Source: Gallionella sp.
GTDB taxonomy: Bacteria > Pseudomonadota > Gammaproteobacteria > Burkholderiales > Gallionellaceae
Length of the DNA stretch: 10,571 bases
Direction: 5' to 3'
NCBI GenBank assembly: GCA_004298605.1
Contig: SCPW01000449.1
Coordinates: forward strand, 1 to 10,571
The notes below the pieces were generated by a model. That model saw nothing but the letters and a program-made list of their open reading frames with translations. It did not search any database and had not been told where the DNA came from. This document shows positions 1-7,489 of the stretch, in pieces (the stretch's first letter is position 1; each line of letters starts with the position of its first letter). Made by a program: the position numbers and the translations under genes.

Positions 1-197
1 ATCACTTCCCGATTACCGTTGCTCTGCATCGCAGAAACAATCCCCGCCGCTTCCATCTGTTCGACCAGCCGCGCTTCGATTTCGCTGGTGCAGCGCCACC
101 TGCGCATCGGCTACAACCGCGCCGCGCGGCTGGTCGAACAGATGGAAGCGGCGGGGATTGTTTCTGCGATGCAGAGCAACGGTAATCGGGAAGTGAT
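1..197. repeat. Perfect 74-bp inverted repeat (arms 1-74 and 124-197)
   Basis: Bases 1-74 are the exact reverse complement of bases 124-197, separated by a 49-base spacer (75-123). The right arm is the real C-terminal coding part of ftsK. The left arm is that same coding sequence turned round, and it replaces the upstream ftsK sequence expected there. The junction sits in GC-rich text (ccgcgc near 68-74, gccgcgcgg at 121-129), the kind of short homology at which fold-back joins form. The simplest reading is a palindromic chimera at a contig end. A genuine inverted duplication would destroy ftsK, which is normally essential. Confidence 0.95.
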
Positions 198-219
198 TGC
201 GCCGGCGAGAGCGGAGTAA
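70..219 (+). CDS. ftsK: FtsK C-terminal gamma domain (partial, 5' end missing)
   Basis: This is the tail of the septal DNA translocase FtsK, which pumps chromosome termini across the division septum and activates XerCD recombination at dif. Only the C-terminal winged-helix gamma domain remains: a stretch beginning [20 protein letters not shown], then a [11 protein letters not shown] helix, NGNREV, and the stop TAA at 217-219. In the family this domain reads the polar KOPS sites that orient translocation. The motor domains lie outside the window. In-frame sequence upstream of about base 70 stays open, but it is the reverse complement of ftsK itself and is not FtsK protein. The gene is followed 21 bases later by an ATPase gene where lolA would normally come. 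Identification is firm from the helix-turn-helix text; the left boundary is uncertain because of the inverted repeat. Confidence 0.88.
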   Translation, partial: RASISLVQRHLRIGYNRAARLVEQMEAAGIVSAMQSNGNREVIAPARAE

Positions 220-240
220 GCAAGGATTGAGGAAAAAATA

Positions 241-1500
241 ATGGCGATACTTGAAGGCATACAAATTCAAAATTTCCGAGCCTTGCGCGATGTGACGCTG
301 GGGCGGACGCTCTATGAACGTCAGCAGGCAGCTTTGCCGCGCTTGGTTACGGTAATCGGTGCGAATGGTTCCGGTAAATCAAGCTTACTCGATGCACTCG
401 GCTTCTTGGGTGATTGTCTCGCCGAAGGTGCGGAAGCAGCTTGCGATAAGCCGCATCGGGGTGGATTTGAGCAAATCAGGACTAAAGGTTCGACTGAGCC
501 CATTAAATTCGAAATACGTTATCGAGAAACTGAGAAGGCTCGGCCTATCAGTTACTCGTTACATATTAACTGCGATGCTCAAGGGCGGGCGCAGGTTGTT
601 TACGAGCGGCTAAGGCAGCGGAGAAGCGGGCAGAAAAGCGGGCAGCCTTATTCATTTTTGGAGCTTACAAATGGGCAAGGTTATGCGTGGACTGGCACTG
701 CCGGGTTTGAACCCGATACGGGCACGGGAGGAGGTGAGCAAGCTGAGCCAGAAGGAAGTGAGAAGATTCTCGTTAGGATGAAGGATCGCCAAGTGTTGGG
801 TATTTCCACTTTAGGCACTTTGGCAAACCATGAGCGCGTGGCTGCATTCAGGGATTTTTTGACCGGCTGGTATTTGTCTTACTTCGTGCCAGAACTGGCG
901 CGTAAACCCAGCCAGGCAGGTGCAGACCCTCACCTTGACCGCAGAGGGGAAAATTTATCGAGGTACTTGCAGTTTATCCAACGGAAAAATCCGGACGGAT
1001 TTCAGCAGGCCTTGGCTCGTATCTCAAAGAAGATTCCGGGAGTGCTCAGCATCAAGCCAACACCGGCGGTTGATCGGCGACTAATACTCGAATTTTTTAT
1101 GGAAGGGTTTTCTACGCCGTTTTATCAGCAGGACATGTCTGATGGCACACTAAAAATGTTGGCCTATTTGCTGTTAATGGAAGACCCCGACCCCGCACCA
1201 TTAATTGGTATCGAAGAGCCAGAAAATGGACTTCATCATCAATTGCTGGCTACCTTGGCAAGCGAATTCAAAGAGTATGCGGAAAAATCGCGCGGCCCGC
1301 AGCTTTTAGTTACTACCCATGCACCAAATTTTGTCGATGCATTAACTCCTGACGAGGTCTGGATTCTGGATAAAGGCAATGATGGCTTTAGTACGCTGGA
1401 ACGTGCTGCCGATATCAAGGGGGTCCGAGAACTCTATGATGAAGGGCTACCCATGGGAAGCCTATGGTTCAGCGATCATTTCGGGCGAGGAAATCCCTGA
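241..1500 (+). CDS. ABC/SMC-like AAA family ATPase (AAA_21/OLD-type), cassette 1
   Basis: A 419-residue ATPase of the group that resembles RecF, OLD and SMC heads. It opens with the typical IQIQNFRAL strand-turn. Walker A GANGSGKS is at residues 40-47, an ABC-signature-like MSDGTL at 299-304, Walker B LIGIEEPE with the ENGLHH D-loop region at 321-333, and the switch histidine in VTTHAP at H360. The region between (about 60-290) holds the variable insertion and no visible long coiled coil. The start ATG at 241 has GAGG at 229-232, 8 bases upstream. The stop overlaps the next start (TGATG), so it is translationally coupled to a DUF4276-type Toprim-like gene. Family knowledge: such ATPases often work with a partner nuclease that they hold inactive or recruit to DNA, as in PARIS, Septu or AbiL systems. 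That this pair is a defence system is inference. It lies between ftsK and lolA, a gap normally free of it, and parts are AT-richer than rarA (23 of 60 G+C in 1081-1140 against 38 of 60 in 3601-3660). Confidence 0.88.
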   Translation: MAILEGIQIQNFRALRDVTLGRTLYERQQAALPRLVTVIGANGSGKSSLLDALGFLGDCLAEGAEAACDKPHRGGFEQIRTKGSTEPIKFEIRYRETEKARPISYSLHINCDAQGRAQVVYERLRQRRSGQKSGQPYSFLELTNGQGYAWTGTAGFEPDTGTGGGEQAEPEGSEKILVRMKDRQVLGISTLGTLANHERVAAFRDFLTGWYLSYFVPELARKPSQAGADPHLDRRGENLSRYLQFIQRKNPDGFQQALARISKKIPGVLSIKPTPAVDRRLILEFFMEGFSTPFYQQDMSDGTLKMLAYLLLMEDPDPAPLIGIEEPENGLHHQLLATLASEFKEYAEKSRGPQLLVTTHAPNFVDALTPDEVWILDKGNDGFSTLERAADIKGVRELYDEGLPMGSLWFSDHFGRGNP

Positions 1501-2120
1501 TGTTCATTGAGGTGTTAACCGAGGGTGCATCGGATGTGCCAGTCGTTCGTGAAGTTTTGATCCGACAATTTGGTCTGAGCGAACATGTCGATTTCAGAAT
1601 TCATCCGCACCGTGGGCGCGGCAATCTGCCTGCCAACCCTCTGGCGCAGCCCGATCCCAAGCATCGCGGGCTATTTGACCAACTGCCAGCGAAGCTTCGC
1701 GGATTCGGAAAATACATGGATGAGCAATGCCTGGTGCTCGTTCTGGTTGATGTGGACAATGATGATTGTGTGCAGTTGCTTGCCGGGCTTAAGGCATTAT
1801 TGCTTGGCCTCCCGATCAAGCCGCCACGTGTCTTGTTCCGGTTGGCTATAGAAGAAACGGAATCATGGTTTTTGGCAGATTCAAATGCAATAAAAAAAGC
1901 GTTCCCCAATGCCAAGCTTGGCCTGATTCAAAATATCGCACCTGATGCGCGGGTTGGTGCTTGGGAAAAACTTGCCGAATGCCTTGGCCATAAGCCTTCA
2001 AATGGTGCTCCGAAAAAAACCCATTGGGCGGAACAAATTGCCCCTCACCTGAACTTTGACACACCGTTTTCGCCCAGCTTGGGTAAGTTAATATCAGGCC
2101 TGAAGCGTGAGTTGAATTAA
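1500..2120 (+). CDS. DUF4276-like protein with Toprim-type acidic motifs, partner of cassette 1 ATPase
   Basis: A 206-residue soluble protein with no signal peptide. ATG at 1500 is preferred over an in-frame start at 1464 because it overlaps the ATPase stop by one base, has a GAGG purine run about 8 bases upstream, and starts directly at the conserved first strand (MFIEVLTEGASD). The visible pattern is Toprim-like: a glutamate after strand 1 (E8, with D12), then hydrophobic strand LVLVLVDVDNDD with D84, D86, D88 and D89, then IEETESWFLAD at 118-128, which is typical of DUF4276 proteins. Toprim folds bind Mg2+ through such acidic residues and occur in OLD, RloB-like and AriB-type nucleases, so a metal-dependent nuclease is the likely activity. 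Coupling to the upstream ATPase suggests a two-protein complex. The family assignment comes from motif recognition alone, and the enzymatic activity is inferred. Confidence 0.75.
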   Translation: MFIEVLTEGASDVPVVREVLIRQFGLSEHVDFRIHPHRGRGNLPANPLAQPDPKHRGLFDQLPAKLRGFGKYMDEQCLVLVLVDVDNDDCVQLLAGLKALLLGLPIKPPRVLFRLAIEETESWFLADSNAIKKAFPNAKLGLIQNIAPDARVGAWEKLAECLGHKPSNGAPKKTHWAEQIAPHLNFDTPFSPSLGKLISGLKRELN

Positions 2121-2176
2121 GAGGGTTGGGTTGAGGAAATGAGCCGCTTGCGGCGAGTTTCGAGGTGCGGCCAAAC

Positions 2177-2221
2177 GGGCATGGCGAGTTTCATTATTAG
2201 GGGTAGTTGTTCGCCATGCCC
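2177..2221. repeat. 11-bp perfect inverted repeat in the lolA leader
   Basis: GGGCATGGCGA (2177-2187) and its exact reverse complement TCGCCATGCCC (2211-2221) flank a 23-base AT-rich spacer. They sit between the cassette 1 stop and the lolA start, ending 29 bases before the lolA ATG. No T-run follows, so a plain Rho-independent terminator is unlikely. It could be an mRNA stem in the lolA leader or a protein-binding dyad. A smaller hairpin (CCGC-TT-GCGG) lies just upstream near 2144-2153. Confidence 0.6.
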
Positions 2222-2250
2222 ATTAGTACGATTAACGGCGGAGAGCGCTA

Positions 2251-2880
2251 ATGTCAGTTTTTAGATGCAAAGTGTCAAAGTCCATTTTCTTTTTTCTTTT
2301 GATGACACCATTGGCGGCACACGCTGGCGCCATCGACAAACTCAAGACCTTCATCGCCGCGACGCATTCCGCGCAGGCCGATTTCAGCCAGGTGGTGCTG
2401 GATCAGAACGGCAAACGCATGCAGAGCGCGTCCGGCGTCATGCAGTTTCAGCGTCCCGGCAAATTTCGCTGGACCTACCAGAAGCCCTACGAACAAATCA
2501 TTGTCGGCGATGGTGAGAAGTTCTGGCTGTACGACGTGGATCTGAATCAGGTGACGGTCAAAAAATTGGATGCCGCAATCGGCAGCAGCCCTGCCGCGTT
2601 GCTGTCCGGCAGCAATGAAATCGAGCGCGGTTTTAATCTCAAAGAAAGCGGTAGCCAGGGCGGGCTGGATTGGCTGGAGGCCACACCCAAAGGGCAAGAC
2701 AGCAGCTTCGAGAAAATTTCGATGGCATTCGATGCGCAAGCCGGATTGAGCATCATGGAATTGAACGATATGTTCGGGCATAAAACCGTGCTGCGTTTTT
2801 CCGCGATGCAGCGCAACCCGAAATTTTCCGGGCAACAGTTCCAGTTCACGCCACCGAAGGGTGCGGATGTGCTGGAGTAG
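2251..2880 (+). CDS. lolA: Outer-membrane lipoprotein carrier protein LolA
   Basis: A periplasmic chaperone that takes lipoproteins released by the LolCDE transporter and carries them to LolB at the outer membrane. The 209-residue product starts with a Sec signal peptide: basic MSVFRCKVSK, a hydrophobic core SIFFFLLMTPLA, and a likely cleavage after AHA at residue 25. The mature part has the LolA pattern of amphipathic beta strands: QADFSQVVLDQNGKRMQSASG at about 42-62, FQRPGKFRWTYQKPYEQ at 66-82, then IIVGDGEKFWLYDVDLNQV at 83-101. Length is normal for the family. ATG 2251 is supported by a GGAGAG element near 2240-2245 at good spacing. Its standard neighbours ftsK (upstream) and rarA (downstream) are both present, but the ATPase/DUF4276 cassette now sits between ftsK and lolA. 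Confidence 0.95.
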   Translation: MSVFRCKVSKSIFFFLLMTPLAAHAGAIDKLKTFIAATHSAQADFSQVVLDQNGKRMQSASGVMQFQRPGKFRWTYQKPYEQIIVGDGEKFWLYDVDLNQVTVKKLDAAIGSSPAALLSGSNEIERGFNLKESGSQGGLDWLEATPKGQDSSFEKISMAFDAQAGLSIMELNDMFGHKTVLRFSAMQRNPKFSGQQFQFTPPKGADVLE

Positions 2881-2906
2881 GGGCGTGATTCATCACGCCC
2901 GTATTT
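2874..2906 (+). promoter_or_regulatory. Hairpin-bridged ribosome binding site of rarA (alternatively a weak terminator)
   Basis: GGGCGTGAT (2881-2889) and ATCACGCCC (2892-2900) form a perfect 9-bp hairpin beginning one base after the lolA stop codon. No Shine-Dalgarno sequence lies in the six bases between the hairpin and the rarA ATG at 2907. A GGAG lies at 2874-2877, overlapping the end of lolA. Its linear distance to the ATG is 29 bases, but folding the 20-base hairpin leaves 9, which is the usual spacing. The geometry is seen directly; the translational role is inferred. Only a few T residues follow (GTATTTATG), so it would be a poor intrinsic terminator. Confidence 0.5.
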
Positions 2907-4223
2907 ATGCTAACCGACGACCTGTTTGAAGCACCCTCCCCCGCCGCGCCGCTGGCGGAACGACTGCGCCCCAAACATATCGACGAGGTGATCGGGCAAT
3001 CGCATTTGCTGGGCGAAGGCAAGCCGCTGCGGCTGGCGTTCCAGTCCGGCAAACTGCATTCGATGATTCTGTGGGGACCGCCCGGGGTGGGCAAGACCAC
3101 GCTGGCGCGGCTGATGGCATCGGCGTTCGATGCCGAGTTTGTGCCGTTGTCGGCGGTGCTGTCCGGCGTGAAGGACATCCGCGAGGCGATTGCGCAGGCG
3201 CAGCAGGTGTTGCAGCAAAGCGGTCGCCATACCATTTTGTTTGTCGACGAAGTACACCGTTTCAATAAATCACAGCAGGATGCTTTCTTGCCGTTTGTCG
3301 AACAGGGTCTGGTGACGTTCATCGGTGCGACGACCGAAAATCCGTCGTTCGAGGTGAACGGCGCGCTGTTGTCGCGCGCCCAGGTGTATGTGCTGCACTC
3401 GCTGTCGGCAGATGAGCTGGGCGCTTTGTTCGAGCGTGCGAGGCAGATTGCACTGGCCGGTTTGCAGTTTGATGACGATGCGCGCGAGCGCATCATCGGC
3501 TACGCCGACGGCGATGCGCGCCGCTTGCTGAACGTGCTGGAACAATTGCAGACCGCCGCGCAAACGGCCGGTGTGAGCAACATCGACGGCGCGTTTCTCG
3601 ACAACACGCTGGCGCAGAACCTGCGCCGTTTCGACAAGGGCGGCGAGGCGTTTTACGACCAGATTTCCGCGCTGCACAAATCGGTGAGAGGTTCTAACCC
3701 CGATGCCGCGCTGTATTGGCTGGTGCGCATGCTGGACGGCGGCGCCGACCCGCGCTATCTGGCGCGGCGCATCGTGCGCATGGCGTGGGAAGACATCGGG
3801 CTGGCCGATCCGCGCGCGATCCAGTTGACGCAGGACGCGGCGCAAACTTACGAGCGGCTCGGTTCGCCGGAAGGCGAGCTGGCGCTGGCGCAAGCGGTGC
3901 TGTACATGGCCTGCGCGCCCAAGTCGAACGCCGGGTATGTCGCGTATAATGCCGCGCGCACTTTCGTGGCCCAAGACGGCTCGCGCGAAGTGCCGCTGCA
4001 CTTGCGCAATGCGCCGACCAAACTGATGAAGCAACTCGATTACGGCAAGGGCTACCGCTATGCGCACGATGAAGCGGGCGGCTATGCGGCGGGCGAGCAT
4101 TATTTTCCCGACGGCATGCCGGAAGTAAGTTTTTATCAGCCCACCGAGCGCGGCTTGGAAGCGAAGATCGCGGAGAAGCTGGCGCACTTGCGCGAGCTGG
4201 ATAAGAATAAACTGAAACGATAG
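2907..4223 (+). CDS. rarA: Replication-associated recombination protein A, AAA+ ATPase (RarA/MgsA)
   Basis: A clamp-loader-like AAA+ ATPase that acts at stalled replication forks, related to eukaryotic WRNIP1/Mgs1. In the 438-residue product, the N-terminal APLAERLRPKHIDEVIGQ is the family opening. Walker A GPPGVGKTT is at residues 57-65, Walker B LFVDEVHRF at 111-119, and sensor 1 GATTENPSFEVN at 140-151 ending in LLSR. The C-terminal half carries the tetramerisation region, with family text such as GSNPDAALYWLVRML, RRIVRMAWEDIGLADP and the late KGYRYAHDEAGGY block. Length is normal. The start is fixed by the conserved DLFEAP text right after the ATG, although no direct ribosome site precedes it (see the hairpin at 2881-2900). 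It follows lolA closely, as in many proteobacteria. Downstream, the second ATPase cassette separates it from serS, its usual next neighbour. Confidence 0.96.
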   Translation: MLTDDLFEAPSPAAPLAERLRPKHIDEVIGQSHLLGEGKPLRLAFQSGKLHSMILWGPPGVGKTTLARLMASAFDAEFVPLSAVLSGVKDIREAIAQAQQVLQQSGRHTILFVDEVHRFNKSQQDAFLPFVEQGLVTFIGATTENPSFEVNGALLSRAQVYVLHSLSADELGALFERARQIALAGLQFDDDARERIIGYADGDARRLLNVLEQLQTAAQTAGVSNIDGAFLDNTLAQNLRRFDKGGEAFYDQISALHKSVRGSNPDAALYWLVRMLDGGADPRYLARRIVRMAWEDIGLADPRAIQLTQDAAQTYERLGSPEGELALAQAVLYMACAPKSNAGYVAYNAARTFVAQDGSREVPLHLRNAPTKLMKQLDYGKGYRYAHDEAGGYAAGEHYFPDGMPEVSFYQPTERGLEAKIAEKLAHLRELDKNKLKR

Positions 4224-4254
4224 AGCCATACTTGCATAGCACGAGAGGTGACCC

Positions 4255-5577
4255 ATGTACTATTTCAAGAGCTTCAAAAATTTTTCGGATGCGCAGTTAA
4301 ATTTATTTCAGTCCGTTACCTTGATGATAGGGAAAAATGGCTCTGGGAAAAGTAATGCAATAGAAGCTGTCGAATTGCTGGCACAGATTGCGCATGGCCG
4401 TCCTTTGCATGAAATTGTGGATGTAGGCCGTAGCAACGGAGGAATGTTTGAAATTCGAGGCGGGTTGCCCGGCTGTTTAAGTTATCAGGCAGACGCTGCT
4501 GCACAAATAGGCGAGGTTGAATTTGAAGCACCAATAGGCGAGTTTGAATTAGGTTTTGGGGCAGCTTTCAAGTTTGATGGCACAAATCAGAAGATTAACT
4601 ACAGTGTGACTGTTGGCTTGCCAGATGTAAGGATACACAAAGAAAAATTAACTGTTGGCAACCGGGTTATTTTCGATGCAAATGTGGGTACAACAGACAT
4701 ATTGAATGTCACTTACGATAACTTTCAAAAAGGTGGGAACAAACCTGTAACGCACCTTCCAGCGGATCGATCCGTCTTGTCCCGCTATGAAGCATTGGCT
4801 GATCTTGGAAACCAGAGTCCGAGACAGCAAGGAGCATTGCAGATGGTGCGCGCTTTGGAAGGGCATCTCAATGCTGCTTTTGTTTTTGATCCAACCCCAC
4901 GCTTAATGCGCGAGTATGAGCGCATGGGTCAAGTCGTATTGCAAAAGAATGGCTCCAACCTTTCATCTGTCTTGCATTCGCTCAAGCAGGGAAGCGAGGA
5001 AAAACAAGCCACGTTAGGCAGAATTTTGAACTTAATTAGACAGTTGCCTGAGGAACCTTTCAAGGACTTTGATTTTGTTGAGACACGTGCGCGGGATGTA
5101 TTGCTTGGATTGAAGCGGGAGGATGGCACGTTCACTGATGCGCGCTCATTGTCCGACGGCACATTGAGGGCATTGGCCATTCTTGCCGCATTAGAGACGG
5201 TTCCACAGAATTCCAGAATTGTTATTGAAGAAATTGATAATGGTATTCACCCATCCAGAATAAAAATTCTGGTGGATGCTGTTTGGGAATGCAGTAATCG
5301 TCGCAAGCTGAATATTCTTGTTACAACCCATAACCCGGCTACGCTGGATAGCCTTAATGCAGACCAGTTAAAGGCGGTGGTGTTGTGTTACCTGGATTCA
5401 GAAAGCCATGCCTCAAAGTTAATGCCATTGTCCGGGTTGCCGCGAGTTGAATCATTGCTGGAGCAGGGGCGGCTCGGTGATTTAGTCACTCGTCGTGTGG
5501 TAGAAAAATATCTGATGCCAAACTTTGAGGAGACTCAAAAAAATAAAGCCAAGGAATGGCTGGAGTCCTTGGCGTGA
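4255..5577 (+). CDS. ABC/SMC-like AAA family ATPase (AAA_21/OLD-type), cassette 2
   Basis: A 440-residue ATPase built like the one at 241-1500. The first strand MYYFKSFKNF is followed by Walker A GKNGSGKS at residues 26-33, signature-like SDGTLR at 300-305, Walker B VIEEIDNGIHP at 323-333, and the switch histidine H359 in VTTHNP. Near the C-terminus VESLLEQGRLGDLV resembles the conserved end block of this family; cassette 1 has VRELYDEGLPMGSLW in the same place. Walker B has an EE pair followed by D328, where the first ATPase has E328. ATG 4255 has a strong GAGAGGTG at 4243-4250. It begins 31 bases after rarA and its stop is overlapped by a PIN-like gene, so both are probably co-transcribed. 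It is clearly AT-richer than rarA (25 of 60 G+C in 4561-4620 against 38 of 60 in 3601-3660), a sign of separate origin. The role is not known; nuclease partnering is inferred. Confidence 0.88.
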   Translation: MYYFKSFKNFSDAQLNLFQSVTLMIGKNGSGKSNAIEAVELLAQIAHGRPLHEIVDVGRSNGGMFEIRGGLPGCLSYQADAAAQIGEVEFEAPIGEFELGFGAAFKFDGTNQKINYSVTVGLPDVRIHKEKLTVGNRVIFDANVGTTDILNVTYDNFQKGGNKPVTHLPADRSVLSRYEALADLGNQSPRQQGALQMVRALEGHLNAAFVFDPTPRLMREYERMGQVVLQKNGSNLSSVLHSLKQGSEEKQATLGRILNLIRQLPEEPFKDFDFVETRARDVLLGLKREDGTFTDARSLSDGTLRALAILAALETVPQNSRIVIEEIDNGIHPSRIKILVDAVWECSNRRKLNILVTTHNPATLDSLNADQLKAVVLCYLDSESHASKLMPLSGLPRVESLLEQGRLGDLVTRRVVEKYLMPNFEETQKNKAKEWLESLA

Positions 5578-6095
5578 CAACAATCCGAATATATGTGGTG
5601 GATACAAGTTATCTGCTGGAATTATATCGTGTTGATGGCTGTTCGGAGAATGATGCTCATTCGAGTGTGTTGCGGAAGTTTCGAGAGAGTATAGAGACGG
5701 GACAATTTTTTGTGCCCGTCGCCGTGCTGTTTGAGTTGGCCAATCACATCGCTGATATACCTGATTCTCAACGTCGCAGAAACCTTGCCGCCAAGCTGCG
5801 CGCCGATATTGGGAGCAGTATTTCCGAACAAACTCCTTGGGTGGTGACCCACGCAACGGATGCGCAAAGCCTTGAAGATTTGCTCGCTGCGCTAAATGAG
5901 AGTGCGGCGCGTTTTGCGGACGAATTCTCGACGCAAAAATTAGGATTGACAGACACGACTGTTATTCTTGAAGCCGAGCGCTTGCGTAAGAAATTTGTGT
6001 CTGACTCTTTGCGAAATTACCAAATTCATATATGGACTCGGCATTGTGAACTTAAAGCCCGTGAGCCAGACACTGAGGCGTCACAATTCGTCTGA
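5574..6095 (+). CDS. PIN-like domain protein (putative ribonuclease), partner of cassette 2 ATPase
   Basis: A 173-residue product if read from GTG 5574, whose GTGA overlaps the ATPase stop by four bases and which has GGAG at 5562-5565 eight bases upstream. An in-frame ATG at 5556 would add six residues. PIN-type acidic positions are visible: D10 in IYVVDTSYLLELYRV after the first strand, E54 in VAVLFELANHIAD after the second conserved strand, and D127 in LGLTDTTVILEAERL, with possible further ligands near D144. PIN domains are Mg2+/Mn2+ RNases best known as VapC toxins. VapC is usually 125-145 residues beside a small DNA-binding antitoxin. Here the protein is longer and the partner is a large ATPase, so this is not an ordinary VapBC pair. 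It may be the effector of an ATPase-controlled system. The PIN assignment rests on motif spacing; activity is inferred. Confidence 0.72.
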   Translation: MTTIRIYVVDTSYLLELYRVDGCSENDAHSSVLRKFRESIETGQFFVPVAVLFELANHIADIPDSQRRRNLAAKLRADIGSSISEQTPWVVTHATDAQSLEDLLAALNESAARFADEFSTQKLGLTDTTVILEAERLRKKFVSDSLRNYQIHIWTRHCELKAREPDTEASQFV

Positions 6096-6112
6096 CCTAA
6101 ATTTTAAAGTAG

Positions 6113-7489
<1,377 letters not shown>

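Noticed and set aside
1..69. Open frame upstream of the FtsK gamma domain (from TTG at 19)
   Set aside because: The sequence is the inverted copy of ftsK, so the translated residues are not FtsK and the open frame is a by-product of the palindrome.
2139..2264. 41-codon frame before and into lolA, starting ATG at 2139
   Set aside because: The purine run before it is only two bases from the ATG, the frame overlaps the lolA start, and the product resembles no known protein.
3270..4256. 328-residue minus-strand open frame opposite rarA
   Set aside because: It is a high-GC shadow of rarA: the composition is rich in Arg, Gln and Ala, no domain is recognisable, and the + strand shows clear RarA motifs.
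5574..6095. Cassette 2 small gene as a classic VapC toxin with antitoxin
   Set aside because: No small DNA-binding antitoxin gene lies beside it. The upstream partner is a 440-residue ATPase and the protein is longer than a typical VapC.
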